The notes beneath the pieces are model-generated. The model worked only from the letters and a program-made list of their open reading frames with translations. It was not told where the DNA came from and made no database searches. A program made the position numbers and the translations under genes. A stretch of 64,000 bases of DNA from Acaryochloris sp. CCMEE 5410 (lineage in GTDB: Bacteria; Cyanobacteriota; Cyanobacteriia; Thermosynechococcales; Thermosynechococcaceae), in assembly GCF_000238775.2 (NCBI RefSeq), contig NZ_AFEJ02000002.1:1054001-1118000 (forward strand), written 5' to 3'. Each line of letters opens with the position of its first letter. Position 1 is the stretch's first letter. This document shows, in pieces, positions 1-8,328 of this stretch.

Positions 1-1209
1 CCCTCGATTTTTATAGGCTTTGGCTAATCCCGGATCTAGACGCAAAGCCTGATTGTAATCGTCAATTGCTTGGGTTCTGGCACCCAGATAGAAGTTGGCT
101 AATCCACGATTATTGTAAGCAGTGCTGTCTTCAGGATTGAGCTTAAGAGCTTCACTAAAATCTCTCTCGGCCCGCGAGGCCCCAGACTGTAAATTTCGAT
201 TAGGCTTGAGTGCCTGGGCTAAATGGACTGACCCGCGACTGTTGAAGAACAAAGCGTTGTAGGGATCGATGGCGATCGCATGGTTCAAATCCACCAACGC
301 TTCCTTATAGTTACCTCGCTGGTAATGGGCCAATCCTCGGCCATGTAGCGCTACGGCTTTGCGATCGCTCCCCAATACCTGATTAAACTTAGAGACAGCT
401 TTACTACTCTCGCCCCGACCAAGCGCCTGTCCTGCTTCCACCAACGCTTGATCGACGGAGGCCGGAAGGGCGGGTTTAGCAGGTGGCACAACAAAACCCA
501 ATTCTAGATTGGCATCTTCAGCTTTTTGCAAAAACGTATTGATGGGAATGCCTAAGTTAAACCCTGTTTTGACGTAGATATCTGGATTTAGATTCGGATT
601 TTGGGCTTGAGGCGTTGTATCTGCTCGACCATGAATCCCGATCAGTTGACCTTGGCTATCTAAGACTGCGCCACCACTCATCCCTGGCAAAGTGGCATTG
701 GAATAGACCAATCCATACCCATCCCGTAAAGGTCGTACAGCATTCGCTGTAATTTGTCCGGCTGTAAAGTTGTAAACCACCTCATTGATGGCGGCGGTCT
801 TACCTGGGAATCCGGCAACATAGCAGGGCATTCCCGCAGAAATCTGCTGGGCATTACCCACTTCTGCCACTTTATAAGCCTGGCTACTAGAAAATTGAAT
901 CAACGCCAGATCGACATTGGGCAGCCGCTGGATGGTTGTATTTGCAATCGGATGTCGAGCCCGATCGGGGGTGACAACCTCATAGGTATCTTCGCTGCCC
1001 ACCACATGGGCTGCCGTTAGCACTGTGTAGGTGTTCCCATCCTGCTTGATAATCACACCAGATCCAGGAGCTTGACTATCAACTCGGACCGTGACGTTGC
1101 GGGCAATTTTGGCAACCTCAGCCGCACTCAACGCATGACTGATCTGGGGCTGTGCAATCACCGCAGTAACCCCTATCAAAACAGCTGGAAGACCAGGAGC
1201 AAATTTCAT
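1..1209 (-). CDS. Trypsin-like serine protease with C-terminal TPR repeats (partial, 3' end outside window)
   Basis: The frame is open from the ATG at 1209 to base 1, giving 403 codons without a stop. The N-terminus (about residues 1-26) is hydrophobic and ends near SHA, so it looks like a signal peptide for periplasmic export. The protease domain shows the full S1/HtrA-like triad: His68 in LTAAHVVG, Asp100 in NVDLALIQF and Ser178 in LPGMSGGAVLD. From about residue 235 onward the sequence is a chain of TPR units (GLAHYQRGNYKEAL, RGLANFYLGARTQAI), which usually bind protein partners. No PDZ domain is seen, so this is not a classical DegP/HtrA. The protease-TPR combination is common in cyanobacteria; the substrate is unknown. 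It is divergent from the interrupted gene at 1449. Confidence 0.9.
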   Translation of the reverse strand, partial: MKFAPGLPAVLIGVTAVIAQPQISHALSAAEVAKIARNVTVRVDSQAPGSGVIIKQDGNTYTVLTAAHVVGSEDTYEVVTPDRARHPIANTTIQRLPNVDLALIQFSSSQAYKVAEVGNAQQISAGMPCYVAGFPGKTAAINEVVYNFTAGQITANAVRPLRDGYGLVYSNATLPGMSGGAVLDSQGQLIGIHGRADTTPQAQNPNLNPDIYVKTGFNLGIPINTFLQKAEDANLELGFVVPPAKPALPASVDQALVEAGQALGRGESSKAVSKFNQVLGSDRKAVALHGRGLAHYQRGNYKEALVDLNHAIAIDPYNALFFNSRGSVHLAQALKPNRNLQSGASRAERDFSEALKLNPEDSTAYNNRGLANFYLGARTQAIDDYNQALRLDPGLAKAYKNRG

Positions 1210-1739
1210 TTTATCGATCGCAGTTATGGTTGTTAGTCACTATTAGCATGCCCGAACGATCCCGTCGTAAAGCTTACCTGTCATAAACCGTAAGGATTTT
1301 TCCATGGTTAAAATTACTACTTTCAGCTGTCGTATCACCCACTCATCAGGATCTGCAATTTTGACCATCAACCTAGATCCGACTTTCCGACTTTTAAGTC
1401 CCGACTCTGGCCGACTGACTTCTGGATAGTCCTTGCTTAGGCTATTGGATGCAAGCTACCCCGGAAAGTGCCATGACTCCCACGTTATTGTTCAATCCCT
1501 CGTTCCTTGACCCATCTTCATCCACCCAAGTGTTTGAATCGGCTCCCATTCCCCACCGACTCAATCAACTGATTCAGACTTATTTGGCCACTGATATCCT
1601 CAACGATAGGCTGCAGGATTTATCCCAACAATTCCAAGATCCCCAACCCCGACCTTGGCAACCGCTTAACTGGAATCAGATTGAACCAGATCAGATAAGG
1701 GGAATTGATCCCCTTATTTTTTTAGCTATTCTTGCGGGC

Positions 1740-1746
1740 AGTATTG
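1740..1746. repeat. Target site duplication, left copy (AGTATTG)
   Basis: AGTATTG directly precedes the left inverted repeat and is repeated directly after the right one at 3596-3602. Seven identical bases flanking perfectly inverted ends indicate a transposition target duplication. Confidence 0.85.
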
Positions 1747-1799
1747 GATGCTGTTGGCGAATGTACTACGAGAGATTTTTTTGTATTATCAAAACCTGA
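1747..1799 (+). repeat. Left 53-bp terminal inverted repeat of the IS
   Basis: Identical over 53 bases to the reverse complement of 3543-3595; identity stops at 1800 (A against T). It contains a T7 run and supplies the stop codon that ends the truncated host reading frame. Confidence 0.9.
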
Positions 1800-1812
1800 A
1801 AATTTGTCAATT

Positions 1813-2310
1813 CTAGGGAGTGGCTAACGCTGCAAATCGCGATGTCCGGGTTTGAGCATGCGGTGTTCCCTGCAACCATGAAACAATGCGTTTTACATTG
1901 ATCGCAGTACTTGTGAGCACATGCTGCAAGCGCGTTTTAGCTAATCCTAAATAGCGAGATCGCCTCATTCCAAAGGCATTGACTCCTTGCGAAATAGTCC
2001 CTTCAATCCCCGCTCGCTTGTTATAAGTCTGTTGCCATTCTTCTGTATTTTGTTGCTTTCGAACCTCTTGCAATGCTTGATGTCTTTTTTTAGTACGTAG
2101 GGTCAGAGACCTCGCTTCAGTGGGGGAACGAGTACATAAACCACGATGCTGACACAATCGACAGTCTGTCCGGGAGAACTTGACAACAATCACTCGGTTG
2201 CCCCAAGCATCTTTTGCTCCTTTCCAAGTTCGGCTTTTTTGCCTTGAGGACAAGTCACTCGTCGCGTATTCCAATTGATCTTGAATTGGTCTAAATCATA
2301 TGCTTCAGGG
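1813..2310 (-). pseudogene. IS1182-type transposase, C-terminal part (out of frame with the N-terminal part)
   Basis: The long open frame starts with a TTG-type codon at 2274 (153 codons), but homologous-looking sequence begins upstream in a second frame (about 2308-2240: YDLDQFKINWNTRRVTCPQG). It carries the cysteine cluster CRLCQHRGLC and the helix with the presumed catalytic Glu (KRAGIEGTISQGVNAFGMRRSRYLGLAKTRL begins with it). Two single-base losses separate it from the first half: one near 2300-2305 and one in the A6 run (T6 on the plus strand, 2235-2240). Without a shift no intact transposase is made. Confidence 0.8.
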
Positions 2311-3457
2311 TTTTGGCTTGCCAACTTGAGTTGGGTCGTGTGGGGCCAATTAATGTCACTTCATATCGACTTTGGCTTGTTACAAGCAATTCACTATCAA
2401 CATAGGCTGAGTCGACAATATGTTCACTTGGAAGTAAGTCTTTGAGTTTCAGTGCCTTGTGTACTTTTTCAGTCTGATCGACATCAGCAAGATGAGCATG
2501 GGTCGTCAGGACATTAGTAATCAGATGCATCTGATTCTCGTCACAGGATTCTGTTAAATGTACCTTGTAACCAACCCAGGTAGTGGTTCTCTTATTGGCA
2601 TAGTGAGCCTCAGGGTCATAGGGTGAATCGAAGCGCTGACCTGCAGGAGGTAAATCCTTCGCGGGGCGAAGCCGGACTTTGCCGCGTTCAACGAAGTATT
2701 GATGGACCCAAGTCAGACGCATAATCTCAACAGTTTGAATCTGGCGCAGATGAATAGGAGTAGTTTCATCCCAAAGCTTTTCAAGCAACTGCATCCCATC
2801 CCTGCCAATCATTTCAGCGTGTTTTTGGCGTGCTGCTATTCCCTTAGGCAGATGATACTCTTCTACTGGTAATGCGTAACGGCCATACCAATCTTGTGGA
2901 ACCCATTGCTGCAACCAATCAGGATCAATTCCAGCGATCTCGTTCAGCACCGCTCGCAAGGTTTCTCCAATACCTTCAAGTCGATTCAGCATCCGAATAT
3001 GAGCGATGACATGGGTGGCGTCTGTTCGTTGCTTACCACCTGCTTTGAGCCATTCTTTCTCTTGGCATCGTTGCAACAAGAGATCGAGTAGATGCTGTTC
3101 CGTATGACTTTGGATAAGACGCTGACGGAATTCACATAGCACCGAGAAATCAAATCCTGAATCGGTTAATTCTAGTCCTAGCGCATATTTCCAATCAATT
3201 CGACTGCGGACAGCATCTGCTGCCTTCCGATCAGTCAGTCCTTCCATAAACTGCATGACACAGATTAGAGCTAAGCGCCAGGGACTAATAGCAGGTTGAC
3301 CTTGAGCTGGATATAAAGCTGAGAAGTCTTGATCGGTGTAGATGGTTCCTATCTCTTCTCTTAAAGCCATGAACACATTGCCTTTAGGGAATGCAGCATG
3401 TGCAACACGAATAGTTTCTTCAGGTATAAAACCAGGAGCATGCGGTTGAAGTGACAT
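2291..3457 (-). pseudogene. IS1182-type transposase, N-terminal part
   Basis: 388 codons from ATG 3457 to TAG 2291. The N-terminus (PWRLALICVMQFMEGLTDRKAADAVRSR) is the DUF772-like DNA-binding part. The DDE nuclease core begins with the first Asp in RTDATHVIAH and the second in HIVDSAYVDSELL. The third acidic residue is missing here and lies in the downstream frame (1813-2310). Family members are usually about 500-550 residues in one frame, so the premature TAG truncates the enzyme. Programmed frameshifting is not the norm for IS1182, so decay is the simpler reading. Confidence 0.85.
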
Positions 3458-3542
3458 AGTGTTGAGAGTTCTGATAACGATTAGTTTGGATACTCAACTA
3501 ATTATCAGTGCTTATTTTTGTACTTTAGATAGCAAAGTGAAA

Positions 3543-3595
3543 TCAGGTTTTGATAATACAAAAAAATCTCTCGTAGTACATTCGCCAACAGCATC
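3543..3595 (-). repeat. Right 53-bp terminal inverted repeat of the IS
   Basis: Perfect inverted copy of 1747-1799, followed directly by the second AGTATTG duplication at 3596-3602. The identical long ends suggest that the transposase-binding sites are intact even though the transposase frame is not. Confidence 0.9.
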
Positions 3596-4303
3596 AGTAT
3601 TGATACAGAAACCCCTATTCGCGGCTATACCCAAACCAGTCGCCAATATCTCTTTCCCCTCCATCCCCCCATGGCTCGATTTGTGGGCGGTACCGTTAAT
3701 GACCAAGGAGACTTAGTGGAGCTGGGACTTTGGGAAAAGGAAGAACGCCAACATTCCCCCGCACTACAGCGGTTATATACCCAACTGTCTGGGTTAAAGC
3801 TAATGCCTTTGCCCCACGATCCCAAACCTTATGAGCCCACGGATAATCTCCATCAAGATCTGTTCGAGCATGGTCTCCATCGCGTGGCGACGGAATATGG
3901 GGCTACTTGCCTGTATGTGTGGTTAATGGCGCATTCAACGGGGCCATTGCATCAGGTGTTAGCTGAGCTATTGATTGACGAAATTAACCATATGACCAAA
4001 TTTTGGGGATTTGGGCGCTGGGCTTATCCTCACACCTCAATGTTTAAGATTCTGGTGACTTTACTCTGCCCCCAGTCGAGAACAACGAAACAAAAACCTA
4101 GTAGTTTTAGTCGTACCCTGAAACGGATGATGCAAGTACTCCACTGGGAAGCCTGGTCTTTACCCAATAAGTTATCCCTTTTATGGACCTTTGTTTATGT
4201 TTTATGGCATCTGTGGCGATGGAGTCGCTCTTTGAACCCAGACCAGCTTAATCGCTGGTTTGGGCAGTCCCCAGAAACTCCTTGTCCTTCCACTGGCATT
4301 TAG
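3596..4303 (+). pseudogene. 3' part of IS-interrupted ferritin-like gene
   Basis: The frame is continuous with the 5' part once the element is removed. A separate start at ATG 3671 could allow a 210-residue remnant. The core has two helices with spaced acidic and histidine residues, LFEHGLHRVATEYG and AELLIDEINHMTKFWGF, resembling the E...ExxH metal ligands of ferritin-like di-iron proteins; some hydrophobic stretches follow (LLWTFVYVLWHLW). The role is unknown. Because the second ligand half lies entirely in this fragment, residual function cannot be excluded, but the normal N-terminus and start region are lost. The next gene on the same strand is uppS. Confidence 0.8.
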
Positions 4304-4469
4304 TTCTAGCCATGCTCTTCAGGTCTCTACTCGGTCGTCTCTTTCTTTGTTTACGCCATTAGACCTTGACAATCCTGGTCAGAGATTGTTAGACCAAACT
4401 ACTGACCGGGGAATTATTACGAACAGAGAATAACTTCCTCTGACTTGTATGGGCTCCTGATTTAACCAA

Positions 4470-5264
4470 TTGATGTCACTGACACCTGCTGTATTAATGA
4501 ACAACTTCGATTACGTTACTCGCCCTACAGATTTAGATCCTGATTGTTTACCCCAACATGTTGCCGTCATTATGGATGGCAACGGTCGCTGGGCCAAACG
4601 CCAAGGGTTTCCCCGGATTGCGGGTCATCGCCAAGGGGCACGGACTCTCAAAGATTTAGTGCGCTGCTGCAAAGACTGGGGCATTCCCACCCTGACGGCC
4701 TATGCCTTTTCGACAGAAAATTGGCGTCGCCCCCTAGAGGAAGTCGACTTTCTTTTGGTCTTGTTTGAGCGCCTCCTTCGTCAGGAACTGGCTGAAATGG
4801 ATCGTGAAGGGGTGCGAATTTCCTTTATCGGCGATTTGTCTCCCCTACCCTCTTCTCTGCGGAAGGAAATCGATCGAGCGGTTTTAGCAACGGCCAATAA
4901 CCGGGCTGTTCATTTCAATGTGGCGGTGAATTATGGCAGTCGAGCCGAACTGACCCAAGCCTGTCGTCAAATTGCGGAGCAGGTTCAGCTGGGTAATATT
5001 GAGCCAGGGGCGGTGGACGAGCAACTGATTGAGCAATATCTCTACACCGCTGGCACCCCTGACCCTGACCTGTTGATTCGCAGCAGTGGCGAACTCCGCT
5101 TAAGTAACTACCTGCTGTGGCAGCTAGCCTATACAGAGTTTTATTTTACAGATGTGTTCTGGCCTGATTTCGACCGGGCGGTTTTTCATGAGGCGTTGCA
5201 GCACTACCAGATGCGCGATCGCAGATTTGGAACGGTTAAACTCAAACAGCCCTGCGCAGGTTAA
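4470..5264 (+). CDS. uppS: Isoprenyl (undecaprenyl) diphosphate synthase
   Basis: The enzyme condenses isopentenyl diphosphate onto farnesyl diphosphate in cis to make the C55 lipid carrier for peptidoglycan and polysaccharides. All hallmark motifs are present: [16 protein letters not shown] with the catalytic Asp, [26 protein letters not shown] and the C-terminal [21 protein letters not shown]. At 264 residues it has the usual family length. The annotated start is ATG 4470 (followed at once by ATG 4473); a later ATG at 4497 (MNNFDY) would remove a non-conserved leader and is also possible. In cyanobacteria the homologue may also make other polyprenols. It stands alone on its strand after the interrupted gene. 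Confidence 0.96.
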   Translation: MMSLTPAVLMNNFDYVTRPTDLDPDCLPQHVAVIMDGNGRWAKRQGFPRIAGHRQGARTLKDLVRCCKDWGIPTLTAYAFSTENWRRPLEEVDFLLVLFERLLRQELAEMDREGVRISFIGDLSPLPSSLRKEIDRAVLATANNRAVHFNVAVNYGSRAELTQACRQIAEQVQLGNIEPGAVDEQLIEQYLYTAGTPDPDLLIRSSGELRLSNYLLWQLAYTEFYFTDVFWPDFDRAVFHEALQHYQMRDRRFGTVKLKQPCAG

Positions 5265-5318
5265 GTCTTTCCGTCAACATCTGAAATGGAAGGTGGCCAC
5301 TGGTCAATAGACTTGAGT

Positions 5319-5888
5319 CTAGAGTCGTCCCTTCCGACGTCTTAAGGTATTGAACTCATCATCGAGACTGTCATGCTTCTGGGTATCGCCTCCAGTTACT
5401 CTCAGGAAGCCAAAGTACATGACCCCTGTCAATCCCAGTAGTAAGAAGACGAGATACTGAAACGGAATAAACGAGAAAATCACGATTCGCGTGGACTTTA
5501 ACATCCATGCGAGGCCTAGATATCCGGCTGCGATTAAGGCGATGCCCTGCACCATCCGCGCCACAGGCACCTGACTCAAAGGAAGACGTTGCTTAGTGAC
5601 CCAAAATGAAATGCCCACGTAGTAACAAGGGGCCAGCATTAACAAAATGTCTGCTTCCTTCATTACCCGCGCCCAACCGCCGTTGTTGGTGGCGAACAAC
5701 AGGTAGCCAACTGCTAAAACCAAGCTTAAGAGGGCCATCCCCAAATTAAAGCTCAAGACAAAGGGTTCCTCTTTCTGTCCTGGGATCACTACACAGATTG
5801 CCAGCGCCACCCATGGCGCAAACAACATAATCCCCAAGAGCAACGGTTTGTACTGAGTTAAAAGTGAAAACAGGTCTTGAAAGGTCAT
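5319..5888 (-). CDS. Conserved membrane protein of unknown function
   Basis: 189 residues with five or so hydrophobic spans (about 15-35, 45-66, 80-98, 108-130 and 138-162) and a charged C-terminal tail (DTQKHDSLDDEFNTLRRRKGRL) likely in the cytoplasm. I recognise no family or catalytic motif. It is convergent with uppS (54 bp apart) and follows the DNA-binding gene at 6004 on the same strand at 115 bp. Localisation to a membrane is well supported; function is not. Confidence 0.85.
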   Translation of the reverse strand: MTFQDLFSLLTQYKPLLLGIMLFAPWVALAICVVIPGQKEEPFVLSFNLGMALLSLVLAVGYLLFATNNGGWARVMKEADILLMLAPCYYVGISFWVTKQRLPLSQVPVARMVQGIALIAAGYLGLAWMLKSTRIVIFSFIPFQYLVFLLLGLTGVMYFGFLRVTGGDTQKHDSLDDEFNTLRRRKGRL

Positions 5889-6003
5889 GTCCTTCCTTGT
5901 GTGATGGAGCCTCCACCCCCAGTGTGCCCAATCACAGAAAGGGAATGATGAGCAGCTTATTTCCCAGATTCAAAATGAATGCTATCGGCATATAAATTGA
6001 AAG

Positions 6004-6567
6004 CTAACGCTTAAATTTCTTCTTGGGTTTCGCTGCTTTCTGCACCCGCCAAGACGTTTCGGTACCCATTTGGCCGACTTTAGTGAACACAAACCCATAT
6101 CGCTCAAACTTAGGATACTTGCCCACGGAACGTCGAGAAAGACCGAGGGCCATAGATAAATCGGAAGTGGGTAACAACCACTCATGGGTTGCCGCCTTCT
6201 CCAATAGATCTAGACGATTAAGCAGCATTTTCAGGGGGTCAGGTCGAGTGGAAAAAGCGTCTAAAAACGTAGCAAAATTCGTATTCTGAGCCATAGGAGC
6301 GGTTCCGTCGTCGGCAGCAACGGTCAAGGCACCAGCCCCCACCGATGAGGGCTGTTCCGTAAAATCATGAATGGTTCCGCCTGCTTCAATGTGATCGCCG
6401 AGGGCATCTAATCGCACGACATCAGCAGGCGTAATAAAGGCCCGCCGTCCCACTTTGGTGGGTTGTAATTCCAATGCCGACAGACGATTGTAGAGGGCTG
6501 ATCGCTTAATGTTATAGCGCTCTTGTAGCTGGCTGACCGGAATGAGTTCAGCAGAATCTTTAGCCAT
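6004..6567 (-). CDS. Putative DNA-binding protein with two helix-turn-helix-like segments
   Basis: 187 residues. The N-terminal part (about 9-58, VSQLQERYNIKRSALYNRLSALELQPTKVGRRAFI begins it) resembles MerR/excisionase-type winged helices: a Q-x-x-Y-x-I-K-R-S-A-x-Y recognition helix then a wing. A second region near residues 130-180 (SDLSMALGLSRRSVGKY and following) looks like another helix-turn-helix and wing. The middle is low-complexity Ala/Gly/Thr. The C-terminus is Lys-rich. This suggests a small transcriptional regulator or nucleoid-type protein. Its target is unknown. No good Shine-Dalgarno is seen before ATG 6567. Confidence 0.8.
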   Translation of the reverse strand: MAKDSAELIPVSQLQERYNIKRSALYNRLSALELQPTKVGRRAFITPADVVRLDALGDHIEAGGTIHDFTEQPSSVGAGALTVAADDGTAPMAQNTNFATFLDAFSTRPDPLKMLLNRLDLLEKAATHEWLLPTSDLSMALGLSRRSVGKYPKFERYGFVFTKVGQMGTETSWRVQKAAKPKKKFKR

Positions 6568-6665
6568 GATGTCTGAAAAACGTTGAGGAACCTTGTTAGC
6601 TTAGAATACTCAAAATTGAGGGCTATGCTAAGGGACCGTTGTTTTCCGTTACATCCAAGCTCTCT

Positions 6666-8246
6666 TTAATCCGGGATAAAGACCTCTGCCAAGAAAGGAG
6701 CCAATTCCTTATTGAGGCGACCTGCTCGGACAAACTCAGCATAGGTATCTGCCTCAATGGCCAGTAATTCTTCTTTCAGTTGTTCTGCCGTAAATTCCTT
6801 TAGTTCAGGATATTTTTTTTGCATGTCGTCCAATTCAGACTCCAGTTTGGCCAACTGTCCCTCGACTAAGGCTGTCTGATACCGATAGAACTCAGGTTCA
6901 ATCCCCGGTCTAGCGTCCCCTTTCTCTAGATAATCTAAAACGCGGGAGAGGGCTGCTCGGCGAGCAGTCGCAGCCAGATAATCCTGTTGTTGGGTCTGAT
7001 CGCTAATTAATCCCAGTCCTTGGAGAAGAAACTTCGTCGTGAGTCCTTGCACCAACAAGGTGAATAACACGACTCCAAATACCGTGGCAATAATCTCTTC
7101 TCGTTCCCCTAACACTGCAGGCACACTTAAGGCCAGAGCAATGGATACAGACCCTCGCAGGCCGCCCCACCAGAGAACCGTCTGATCTTTAATGGGAATC
7201 TCGGACTTTGCGGTGACATTACTAAATAGGCCCAGAACATAAATGGAGATGGCCCGAGTCACCAGCATTCCCAAAATAGTGACGACGATGGTTCTTAAGT
7301 TATTCCCTAAGATGGCAAACCGAATCTGATCCCCAATCAGTAAGAACACGATGGAGTTGACAAAGAAAGCGAGAAAATCCCAAAACTCTGTGACAATCAA
7401 TCGAGTTCTAGGGTTCATGCCAATCCGAGAACCGAAATTACCTAGCACCAAGCCTGTTGTGACTACACCGATGACGCCAGAACCGCCCAAGTCTTCCGTT
7501 AGCAGATAGGTGCCATAGGCTGATACGAGAGTTAGGGACTGCTCCACTAGGGGGAGATCAAACCGTTGGGTAAGGTAGGAAATGCCAAACCCAATTAGAG
7601 AACCAACGCCAATACCAATACCAATGACCGCCAGTAGTTGTCCCAACACCTGAGATGGCTCAAAGGTACTGACTCCCAAGGGCAAACCCACCAGAAAGCT
7701 AAAGGCCACAACCGCCATACCATCGTTAAAAAGGCTTTCCCCTTCCATCAGGGTTTTAAGGCGTTTGCCTGCCCCCAATTCTCGAAATAGGGCAATCACG
7801 GAAACGGGATCGGTGGCTGATAAGCTGGCTCCGATTAACAATGCTGTGGTAAGGGAAATCCCGGCAAATTTGTTTAAGCCAAAGGCAACACCACCAATCG
7901 TGATCACCACGCCAAAAACGGCATAGAGACAGATAGGGAAAAGATCTTTTTTGAGGTCGGACCATTTCAGATTCCAGGCGGCTTCAAATAGCAGCGGCGG
8001 TAAAAAGATGGCCAGAATCAGCTCTGGGGATAAATCCACTAAGCGGACATCCACAAAAGCTAAACACAAGCCCACGATCACGAGCAGTAGTGTGTAAGGA
8101 ATCTGCCGAAACCAGCTAAATACCTGGGGTAGCGTAGCAACACTCAACGAGACGGACAATACCAGCAAAAATTGTTTGAGATTATTTGCGATCGCATCTT
8201 CTGCTTCCATCGCCATCTCAGCCACAATCGGATTGCTCAACAGCAT
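6666..8246 (-). CDS. Na+/H+ antiporter, CPA1 (NhaP) family
   Basis: 526 residues with about 12 transmembrane spans followed by a cytoplasmic tail of some 110 residues. The CPA1 signature region is clear: SATDPVSVIALF with the ion-binding Asp, then EGESLFNDGMAVVAF (the ND pair), and GGLRGSVSIALALSVP near the end of the membrane domain. It exchanges cytoplasmic Na+ (or K+) for H+ in the plasma or thylakoid membrane, which matters for salt and pH homeostasis. Start alternatives are ATG 8246, 8216 and 8210. It follows the histidine kinase gene on the same strand at 82 bp, so co-transcription and a sensing link are possible but unproven. Confidence 0.93.
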   Translation of the reverse strand: MLLSNPIVAEMAMEAEDAIANNLKQFLLVLSVSLSVATLPQVFSWFRQIPYTLLLVIVGLCLAFVDVRLVDLSPELILAIFLPPLLFEAAWNLKWSDLKKDLFPICLYAVFGVVITIGGVAFGLNKFAGISLTTALLIGASLSATDPVSVIALFRELGAGKRLKTLMEGESLFNDGMAVVAFSFLVGLPLGVSTFEPSQVLGQLLAVIGIGIGVGSLIGFGISYLTQRFDLPLVEQSLTLVSAYGTYLLTEDLGGSGVIGVVTTGLVLGNFGSRIGMNPRTRLIVTEFWDFLAFFVNSIVFLLIGDQIRFAILGNNLRTIVVTILGMLVTRAISIYVLGLFSNVTAKSEIPIKDQTVLWWGGLRGSVSIALALSVPAVLGEREEIIATVFGVVLFTLLVQGLTTKFLLQGLGLISDQTQQQDYLAATARRAALSRVLDYLEKGDARPGIEPEFYRYQTALVEGQLAKLESELDDMQKKYPELKEFTAEQLKEELLAIEADTYAEFVRAGRLNKELAPFLAEVFIPD

Positions 8247-8328
8247 TCAGTACTATTCCCCACAAACATTTGCTTTGGCTAAGGACAACAGCACAAATAA
8301 GCCATTAGCCCCTTATAGGCTACCCTGT

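Larger units (their letters stand above)
1449..1799 (+). pseudogene. 5' part of IS-interrupted ferritin-like gene
   Basis: Residues 1-97 plus one codon belong to the original gene (to base 1746). The last 17 or so codons are read from the inverted repeat of the insertion element and end at a TGA inside it. ATG codons at 1449 and 1473 (MTPTLLFNP) are both possible starts. If the element and one copy of the 7-bp duplication are removed, the frame runs straight on: codon 98 (AGT at 1740) is equivalent to the AGT at 3596, and the reading continues as SIDTETPIRGYTQTSRQYLF to the stop at 4303. The uninterrupted protein would have 332 residues. The N-terminal part alone carries no recognisable domain. 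Confidence 0.85.
1747..3595 (-). mobile_element. IS1182-like insertion sequence, 1849 bp, complete ends, frameshifted transposase
   Basis: The element is bounded by 53-bp perfect inverted repeats (1747-1799 and 3543-3595, ends GATGCTG/CAGCATC) and 7-bp direct duplications. One transposase gene fills it on the minus strand, broken into two frames (2291-3457 and 1813-2274). The transposase is of the IS1182 type (DDE, with the DUF772-like N-terminal part). The identical ends and clean duplication imply a young insertion. It interrupts a ferritin-like gene. The family assignment comes from recalled protein similarity, not from a search. Confidence 0.9.

Noticed and set aside
1747-3595. Composite transposon or cargo genes
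   Set aside because: The element holds only the transposase frames; no passenger gene.
3459-3825. Small frames on both strands across the right end of the IS
   Set aside because: They straddle the inverted repeat and target site and have no conserved sequence.
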